Assembly: GCA_020854975.1 (NCBI GenBank)
Contig: JAHKLQ010000199.1
Span: 1 to 21,292, forward strand
Length of the DNA: 21,292 nucleotides
Direction of reading: 5' to 3'
DNA from: Methanobacterium sp.
GTDB taxonomy: Archaea > Methanobacteriota > Methanobacteria > Methanobacteriales > Methanobacteriaceae
Part shown: positions 16,691 to 21,292 of the stretch, one piece after another
Layout: every line of letters starts with the position of its first letter
Position numbering within the stretch: position 1 is the first letter of the stretch
The notes under the pieces: generated by a model
What the model saw: the letters and a program-made list of their open reading frames with translations, nothing else
Databases searched by the model: none
Told to the model about the DNA's origin: nothing
Program-made: the position numbers and the translations under genes

Positions 16691-16858
16691 TTGGAAGTTT
16701 GGGGTATTTGTAGTATATGTGGTCGTTCAGGTAAAATGTACACCTGTTCCCTCTGTGGGAACCTGGTTTGCAGTAGATGTTTCATACCACAACGTGGAAT
16801 ATGTCAACGCTGCCAGCAGGGCCTGAAGTTTGGTAATGGTAAAAGAATAGGCCGGTAA
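16691..16858 (+). CDS. 55-residue eight-cysteine zinc-finger protein
   Basis: The TTG at 16691 has GGTG (16681-16684) six bases upstream, and the frame closes with TAA at 16856-16858. The product has four CxxC pairs: Cys7/10, 19/22, 27/30 and 38/41. They are spaced like a cross-brace two-zinc finger (HIT/RING/B-box-like layout). The tail is basic (GKRIGR). An ATATATTAA element near 16630-16638 could be its TATA box. The stop is 59 bp before pyrE on the same strand, so co-transcription is likely. Binding of nucleic acid or protein is plausible, but the function is unknown. It is too short for many gene finders. Confidence 0.75.
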   Translation: MEVWGICSICGRSGKMYTCSLCGNLVCSRCFIPQRGICQRCQQGLKFGNGKRIGR

Positions 16859-16917
16859 ACAATATATTGCCTTGATAGTAAGGGTTACATAGATCAAAGA
16901 GTCTTAGGAATGATTTA

Positions 16918-17451
16918 ATGATGATTAAACAGGAAAAACAACAGCTTATCAATCTTTTAAAGGCCAATCAGGTCATAAAATTAGGTAAATTCATCCTTTC
17001 ATCAGGTAAGGAAAGTGACTACTACGTGGATATGAAAAAAGCAATCACCGATCCTGAAATCCTCCTCCAGGTGGCTAAAATCATCTCTTCCATGATAAAT
17101 CAGGATAAAATTGACAGAATAGCGGGACCTGCCCTGGGGGCGGTACCCATTGCCACTGCAGTGGCTTTACAATCAGGTATTCCCATGCTCATGATTCGGA
17201 AGGCGCAGAAGGGTTATGGCACATCTAAACTCATAGAAGGAGATCTAAAAGATGGAGATAGAGTGGTGGTTGTTGAAGATGTTACCACCACAGGGGATTC
17301 TTTATTAAAAGCAGTCAATGCCATTCTTGATAATGGTGGTAAAGTGGAAAGGGCTTTTGTAGTTGTGGATAGGGAAGAAGGTGCCTTGGAAAAGTTCAAA
17401 ACAGAAGGATTACTATTAGAACCCCTGATATCCATTAGTGATGTTAAATAA
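16918..17451 (+). CDS. pyrE: Orotate phosphoribosyltransferase
   Basis: This 177-residue enzyme makes orotidine 5'-phosphate from orotate and PRPP, the fifth step of UMP synthesis. Visible features are the N-terminal [18 protein letters not shown] (25-42), the strand and loop [16 protein letters not shown] (68-83), the flexible loop RKAQKGYGT (94-102) and the PRPP-binding motif [15 protein letters not shown] (116-130). Length fits archaeal PyrE. Two adjacent ATG codons (16918, 16921) are possible starts, with the weak site AGGAATGAT just upstream. It follows the zinc-finger gene by 59 bp and faces the MoaB-like gene on the other strand. Confidence 0.92.
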   Translation: MMIKQEKQQLINLLKANQVIKLGKFILSSGKESDYYVDMKKAITDPEILLQVAKIISSMINQDKIDRIAGPALGAVPIATAVALQSGIPMLMIRKAQKGYGTSKLIEGDLKDGDRVVVVEDVTTTGDSLLKAVNAILDNGGKVERAFVVVDREEGALEKFKTEGLLLEPLISISDVK

Positions 17452-17475
17452 TAAGAAAATAGTAAAAATTATCCT

Positions 17476-17490
17476 GTTATTTCAAATAAC
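17476..17490. terminator. Short hairpin between convergent pyrE and moaB-like genes
   Basis: GTTATT (17476-17481) and AATAAC (17485-17490) form a 6-bp stem with a three-base loop in the 98-bp convergent gap. It is weak and only suggestive of a terminator. Confidence 0.3.
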
Positions 17491-17549
17491 ATCCATTAAT
17501 GACTAAAACAGATTTTAATGTGACATTATGGTTAAATAACATAATACTG

Positions 17550-18059
17550 TTAATGTTTCATGTGTTTTACCAGATGACCTAATTCTGGTTTTATTATTTT
17601 CATTCCCAATTCCACAGCGTGGGGAGAACCGGGTAGAGCCACTAAAAACGTGTTCTGCCACACACCTGCAGTTGCTCTTGAAAGTATGGCACCAGTTCCT
17701 AACTCTTTATAGGATTCGTAACGGAATATTTCTCCGAAACCATTTAATTCTTTTTCAAAAAGAGGTTTAATGGTTTCAATAGTAATATCACGTTTGCCAA
17801 TTCCAGTCCCACCAGTACTGAATACAACTTCAGCTTTCTTATCTTTCATCATCTCCAGAGTCTTTAAAAGAAGCTCACCTTCATCAGGTATGATCTGATA
17901 AGATACTATTTCATGTTGCTCTTCTAGAGATTCTTTTATTATTTTACCAGAAAGATCTTCCTCTTTCAACTGGGATTTTGAGTCACTTAAAGTGATAATT
18001 CCCACCTTAACTCTGGAAGGGCTCTGTTTCTTATGTTCTTTCATACTTTCACTGCTCAT
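17550..18059 (-). CDS. moaB: MoaB/Mog-family molybdopterin adenylyltransferase-like protein
   Basis: The protein has 169-171 residues. In the numbering from TTG 18065, it begins with [10 protein letters not shown] (21-30) and carries the molybdopterin-binding motif [11 protein letters not shown] (83-93). It ends with [27 protein letters not shown] (129-155), all typical of MoaB/Mog. These enzymes adenylate molybdopterin during molybdenum or tungsten cofactor synthesis, needed for example by formylmethanofuran dehydrogenase in methanogens. Start options are TTG 18065 and ATG 18059, both downstream of GGAG at 18074-18071; ATG was chosen. No other cofactor gene is adjacent. Confidence 0.88.
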   Translation of the reverse strand: MSSESMKEHKKQSPSRVKVGIITLSDSKSQLKEEDLSGKIIKESLEEQHEIVSYQIIPDEGELLLKTLEMMKDKKAEVVFSTGGTGIGKRDITIETIKPLFEKELNGFGEIFRYESYKELGTGAILSRATAGVWQNTFLVALPGSPHAVELGMKIIKPELGHLVKHMKH

Positions 18060-18065
18060 GGTCAA

Positions 18066-18649
18066 ACCATCTCCGGTGACTAATTAAAATAGCTTATTCT
18101 GATTGAACAATATGGATAATATGATCACGCCATGATCATGTTAATGGCAGTTACTATAGTTATGGAAAAGGCAATAAATAAAATGATTATCCCTTCAAAA
18201 TTTTAATTACACGTACTATCTATTAAACCCAAAAAAATCTATTAAAAAAATGCATATTAAATCTACAGGTTATTTTTATTATAATCAGAGTTAAATATCT
18301 CTGTTTCTTATTAAAATGAGTATTATTTACTTTATTTCCTTCTCAGTGGTAGGAAGGGCATTAGGTCCAAATCGGAGGCGGTTTTTCGCGGGCGAAAAAT
18401 TGTGAAAGGAGTCTAATGCTACCTTCCCCCAACAATTAATTTATTGTTTTATGAACTTAAAAACATTTTCCCTGAGTTGTAGGTATGTATTAAAACCATT
18501 TTAAATTCATTTAATATAAAAAATAAGTTATCCTAAATTATTAAATGCCATAACACTTAATTGATGGCAAAATACCTTAAAAATAAGAATATAAAATAAA
18601 CATCAACTAATATATTAACCATCAAATGCAGGATTATTAGGTGTAGATA
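18066..18649. other. 584-bp divergent intergenic region containing a candidate RNA gene
   Basis: This is the longest gene-free stretch. It holds a dyad ATGATCA-N5-TGATCAT (18121-18139) about 60-80 bp upstream of the moaB-like start, and two dyads of the form GCCAT-N10/12-ATGGC (18129-18148 and 18547-18568). It also holds a repeated ATCTATTAAA (near 18218 and 18239), the G+C-rich structured element at 18345-18450, and A/T-rich promoter-like sequence before Nob1. No protein frame was found. Confidence 0.6.
18345..18450 (+). ncRNA. Candidate structured non-coding RNA (unassigned)
   Basis: A G+C-rich island in A/T-rich DNA folds well. The outer stem pairs GGAAGG (18352-18357) with CCTTCC (18422-18427), and GCATTAG (18358-18364) with CTAATGC (18413-18419), with a two-base TA bulge. 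TCC (18366-18368) can extend it with GGA (18408-18410). The inner stem pairs CGGTTTTTCG (18379-18388) with CGAAAAATTG (18393-18402) around a CGGG loop. An asymmetric internal loop separates them. Downstream, AACAAT (18431-18436) and ATTGTT (18443-18448) plus T's look like a weak terminator. A possible TATA (TTAAATAT) is near 18291-18298. Strand is inferred from these flanks. I could not match it to tRNA, 5S, SRP, RNase P or a known riboswitch; an H/ACA-type guide RNA is one possibility. Confidence 0.5.
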
Positions 18650-19150
18650 ATGAAAGAGAAAGTATATGTTCTGGATGCTTCAGGCATAATTGGGGGTTTT
18701 ATATCTTCAAAACATATAAACATCACAAATAGTGCAGTTATTTCTGAAATAAAAGATTTAAAGTCGCAAATGATTGTTGAATCTGCTTTAAAAGAAGGCA
18801 CACTCTTTATTGAAGAACCAGATTCTGATTCCTTAAACACCATTCAAAATGAAATTGAAAAGTCAGGAGATGTTTTAAGATTATCTGAAGTTGATAAAGA
18901 GTTAGTGGCCTTGGCACTAACCCTTAAAAAGAAACACGATCCTATAGTGGTTACTGATGATTATTCTATACAGAATATCTTGAAAATTCTGCAAATTCCT
19001 TACAAGAGCGTTTTAACCCAGGGAATAAATGAGATCTATGGATGGATCAAAATCTGCAGAGGATGCAGAAAAAAATATCCTGCAAATTACCCTGAGGATG
19101 AATGTGAAATCTGCGGATCAAATGTTTACAGTAAAAGAATCAAAAAATAA
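18650..19150 (+). CDS. nob1: Nob1 endonuclease (PIN domain plus zinc ribbon)
   Basis: This 166-residue protein is the archaeal counterpart of the ribosome-assembly nuclease that cuts the 3' end of pre-16S rRNA. The PIN domain spans about 1-125, with acidic active-site candidates Asp9 (YVLDASG), Glu33, Asp82 (LSEVDKE) and Asp103/Asp104 ([12 protein letters not shown]). The C-terminal zinc ribbon has Cys136/Cys139 (CRGC) and Cys152/Cys155 (CEIC). AGGTG is about six bases before the ATG. A run of eight T (19155-19162) right after the stop is the likely terminator. Confidence 0.93.
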   Translation: MKEKVYVLDASGIIGGFISSKHINITNSAVISEIKDLKSQMIVESALKEGTLFIEEPDSDSLNTIQNEIEKSGDVLRLSEVDKELVALALTLKKKHDPIVVTDDYSIQNILKILQIPYKSVLTQGINEIYGWIKICRGCRKKYPANYPEDECEICGSNVYSKRIKK

Positions 19151-19154
19151 CCCC

Positions 19155-19162
19155 TTTTTTTT
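19155..19162 (+). terminator. T8 tract after nob1
   Basis: Eight consecutive T begin five bases after the nob1 stop codon, a typical archaeal U-tract terminator. Confidence 0.5.
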
Positions 19163-19280
19163 AGGAACAGGAAATAAAATAAATAAAATAATTAAAAAAT
19201 GGGGATTAAAGAGGTTTAATTAAATAACTCCAATTTGCAACACTTATTTTAACATCAAATCCATTACTTAATTACTTGAT

Positions 19281-19353
19281 CGAGAATTAGTCACCTGCTC
19301 TGGAATTAGACATTGATCTGGAATTAGTCACTGTTCTGGAATTAGTTGCCGAA
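19281..19353. repeat. 18-bp tandem repeat array before the DUF2117 promoter
   Basis: CTGGAATTAG starts at 19300, 19318 and 19336, an exact 18-bp period, and a degenerate copy (CGAGAATTAG) starts at 19281. The array ends about ten bases before the TATA-like sequence at 19363-19376, where an activator or repressor array would sit. Confidence 0.75.
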
Positions 19354-19362
19354 CTTGGAGAT

Positions 19363-19376
19363 AAAATATATAAATA
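19363..19376 (+). promoter_or_regulatory. TATA box of the DUF2117 gene
   Basis: AAAATATATAAATA at about 19363-19376 is the clearest TATA element upstream. Transcription would start near 19393-19398, giving a very short leader before the ATG at 19407. Confidence 0.55.
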
Positions 19377-19406
19377 TATTAAACTCGTTGATTCTAAGTG
19401 AGAACT

Positions 19407-20543
19407 ATGAAAAAGATGAAGATAGGGGTGGTGGTACACGGACCAGAAATAGTTGATTCTGGTTACGCCCGAAAGTTTCTGGATTTCCTAGAAGATTATG
19501 GTACAGTTAGGGCCAGATTAGGTGGTACTATGGGCAGAACCGCCGTTATAGATGCACATCTTGAAGATAGGATCGATATCCATCAAAAACTTTTCCCCAG
19601 CCAATCAGTGGACAAATTCAATCAGGAAAAGTGTGATGTTATTTTTATAATTAACTATGGTAAATCCAGTGTAACTGGCCATGCTTTTGGATATAAAGTT
19701 TACAGTAACTCAAAGGATAGGCCTCCCCTCATTCAGATGGAAAGGCCTGGTGAAGAAGATGGGAGTGTAGTTGCCTGGAGAGAGGACCTTCAAGAATTGG
19801 CAGAGGATATTTCCATTAAAATGGGTCTGAAAACAGTGTTACCAGAAAAGATTAAGGAAAACTTGTTTAAAGAAGATCCCTGCCAGGAAGTACCTACTGA
19901 AGGGTCTGATGTAAGTATCTGCCGGAAAATTGCTGGTGTATCTCCTGATGAGAACATATTTGTTAATGGTATAGTCATTGGAAAATCAACTTCATCTGAG
20001 GTTGCAATAATCGCTGAAAATGGTAGGATAACCCAACTGATAGGAGGAGAACTTAAAGAACATGGAGTCGAGAAGCTTGGTGCGGTGAAACTTGAAAAAG
20101 CCATTGTAAAAACAGGTTTACTGCGTAAATCCAAAGTAAAGCCCAGAATACTTACCTCTCACAAGTCAAACCATAAATTCAGTGTTTCATACCTTAACCA
20201 TGCAGCTGAAGATATTTACCGATTGAAAAATTCAGATATGGTAGTTACAGTAGGTGATGACACCACACTGGTTGCTGCAGACATACTATATCGATTTAAT
20301 GTTCCCATAATTGGTATCACTGATGGAGATCTGGATAAAGTTGTTGCAGAAGGATTTAAAGCTAAAGGTTCTTTAATAGTAGAGCTTGAGAGTGGTTGGG
20401 ATGATTTGGTTGGTGAAAGAATTTTTTTAGAACTTTTTAACTACAAAGAGACCATAGAAATAGAAAATATAGAAAATTTTAAAAGGAAACTACTACAAAT
20501 TATTAGTAATATGACTAAACAATACCAGGTCAAGTACAACTAA
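19407..20543 (+). CDS. DUF2117 family protein of methanogens
   Basis: This protein of about 378 residues belongs to a family restricted to methanogens and of unknown function. It opens with a Rossmann-like strand ([21 protein letters not shown]) followed by a glycine-rich [17 protein letters not shown] second conserved part near the C-terminus reads [35 protein letters not shown], suggesting nucleotide or metabolite binding. The frame can open with GTG at 19398. That codon overlaps a GTGAG purine site lying near the predicted transcription start, so the ATG at 19407 is preferred. It sits upstream of methanogenesis marker 2 on the same strand, separated by 188 bp. Confidence 0.85.
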   Translation: MKKMKIGVVVHGPEIVDSGYARKFLDFLEDYGTVRARLGGTMGRTAVIDAHLEDRIDIHQKLFPSQSVDKFNQEKCDVIFIINYGKSSVTGHAFGYKVYSNSKDRPPLIQMERPGEEDGSVVAWREDLQELAEDISIKMGLKTVLPEKIKENLFKEDPCQEVPTEGSDVSICRKIAGVSPDENIFVNGIVIGKSTSSEVAIIAENGRITQLIGGELKEHGVEKLGAVKLEKAIVKTGLLRKSKVKPRILTSHKSNHKFSVSYLNHAAEDIYRLKNSDMVVTVGDDTTLVAADILYRFNVPIIGITDGDLDKVVAEGFKAKGSLIVELESGWDDLVGERIFLELFNYKETIEIENIENFKRKLLQIISNMTKQYQVKYN

Positions 20544-20672
20544 TGAAAGCTAATTGTAAACTAGGAATTATGTTTTTTAGTAAGGGCTAAATGATTTAGA
20601 GGGGAAGTATAGTTGATGAACACCAATACAAAAAAAATGATGCGTTAATCCTAAAAACTATACCTAAAAACA

Positions 20673-20687
20673 TATGATTTAATCATA
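20673..20687. promoter_or_regulatory. Short perfect dyad before methanogenesis marker 2
   Basis: TATGATT-T-AATCATA (20673-20687) is a perfect 7-bp inverted repeat 45-60 bp upstream of the TTG start. It may be an operator, or chance in A/T-rich DNA. The rest of the 188-bp gap has only a T6 tract (20573-20578). Confidence 0.3.
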
Positions 20688-20731
20688 ATAATGAATTAAC
20701 AGTTCCTAAATATTTAAAAAGAGGTGCACCT

Positions 20732-21292
20732 TTGGATTTAAAGCCACTTATTGATTCTATACGAAATTTCGAGGGCATTACCCGTAAAAATCTCATTAAA
20801 GACGTAACTGGTCTTCTAGAAGAGACCTATAATATTTCAGGGCAAACTATTCTGGGTTTTGGTGATGATGCATCAGCTCTGGATATCGGGAACGGACAGG
20901 TGGTACTTATGGCTGCCGATGGAATGTGGGGAAAGCTGATGGAAGCCGACCCATGGTGGGCTGGGTACTGTTCAGTTCTGGTCAATGTAAATGACATAGC
21001 AGCCATGGGAGGAATACCCCTGGGAATGACCAATGTCCTTTCAACCCAGGACAAAGATATCTGTGCTCAGATCATGGATGGGATTAATGAAGGAGTACGA
21101 AAATTCAATGTACCTATGGTAGGAGGACATGTTCACCCTGATGCACCATATAACTCACTTGATGTGGCTATAACTGGTGTAATGAATCGTGATGACCTTA
21201 TAACCAGTTGCGGTGCCAGACCAGGTCATAAAGTTCTGGTGGCCATGGACCTTGACGGGAGAGTACACCCCCAATTTAAATTGAACTGGGAC
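20732..21292 (+). CDS. Methanogenesis marker protein 2 (AIR synthase-like), 3' end outside window
   Basis: The TTG at 20732 has GAGGTG (20721-20726) five bases upstream. The frame stays open for 187 codons to the window edge. The protein begins [25 protein letters not shown] and shows the PurM/ThiL/HypE-type core: GFGDDASAL (ATP/Mg binding acidic pair), [29 protein letters not shown] and [12 protein letters not shown]. This matches methanogenesis marker protein 2, an AIR-synthase-related protein found in essentially all methanogens. Its reaction is not established; the fold suggests ATP-dependent activation of a substrate. The C-terminal half is missing only because the window ends. Confidence 0.9.
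   Translation, partial: MDLKPLIDSIRNFEGITRKNLIKDVTGLLEETYNISGQTILGFGDDASALDIGNGQVVLMAADGMWGKLMEADPWWAGYCSVLVNVNDIAAMGGIPLGMTNVLSTQDKDICAQIMDGINEGVRKFNVPMVGGHVHPDAPYNSLDVAITGVMNRDDLITSCGARPGHKVLVAMDLDGRVHPQFKLNWD

Noticed and set aside
19029..19223. 64-residue open frame overlapping the end of nob1
   Set aside because: It is out of frame with a clear Nob1 zinc ribbon and contains no domain signal.
19291..19401. Hexapeptide-repeat reading frame through the 18-bp array (LELxxx repeats)
   Set aside because: The frame is open and the period is a multiple of three, but it has no ATG, GTG or TTG start and runs into the TATA box of the next gene.
20614..20648. Ten-codon frame MNTNTKKMMR after a purine-rich stretch
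   Set aside because: It is too short, with no conserved feature and no evidence of function.

Overview
The window looks like chromosomal DNA from a methanogenic archaeon of the order Methanobacteriales, most likely Methanobacterium or a close relative. The evidence is a secreted protein ending in pseudomurein-binding repeats (pseudomurein walls are confined to Methanobacteriales and Methanopyrus), a methanogenesis marker protein 2 gene at the right edge, a DUF2117 gene, an archaeal Nob1, A/T-rich TATA-type promoters, and several TTG/GTG starts behind GAGGTG-type ribosome sites.

Layout: (1) 1-3807, three related sensor histidine kinases of the HisKA_2 type: a 5'-truncated one on +, then on - a membrane MASE3-PAS kinase and a soluble PAS kinase. 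The first and third are close paralogues. (2) 4255-4855, a small winged-helix regulator plus a three-helix membrane protein, probably one operon, with an imperfect palindrome upstream. (3) 5263-12315, a surface or envelope block on +: an exported class I glutamine-amidotransferase-fold protein whose signal peptide lacks a standard start codon, a large GT-C/PMT-like membrane protein with an Asn/Gly-rich outer tail, and a 1245-residue secreted protein combining a caspase/gingipain-like (clan CD) domain, a parallel beta-helix and four pseudomurein-binding units. (4) 12571-13782 on -, an unrecognised 115-residue protein and a P-loop NTPase. (5) 14138-15999, a small accessory membrane protein and a sodium:solute symporter. 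(6) 16250-17451, a PRC-barrel protein, a 55-residue eight-cysteine zinc-finger protein, and orotate phosphoribosyltransferase (pyrE), facing a MoaB/Mog protein on -. (7) 18066-18649, a long gene-free gap with a G+C-rich hairpin that looks like an unannotated structured RNA. (8) 18650 to the end: the Nob1 endonuclease, DUF2117 (preceded by an 18-bp tandem repeat array just upstream of its TATA box), and the 5' part of methanogenesis marker protein 2.

The most interesting items are the candidate RNA at 18345-18450, the architecture and internal gene-conversion mosaic of the pseudomurein-binding protein, the missing start codon of the exported amidotransferase-like protein, and several well-formed repeats or dyads in promoter and terminator gaps. 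No CRISPR array, insertion sequence, tRNA or rRNA gene was seen.
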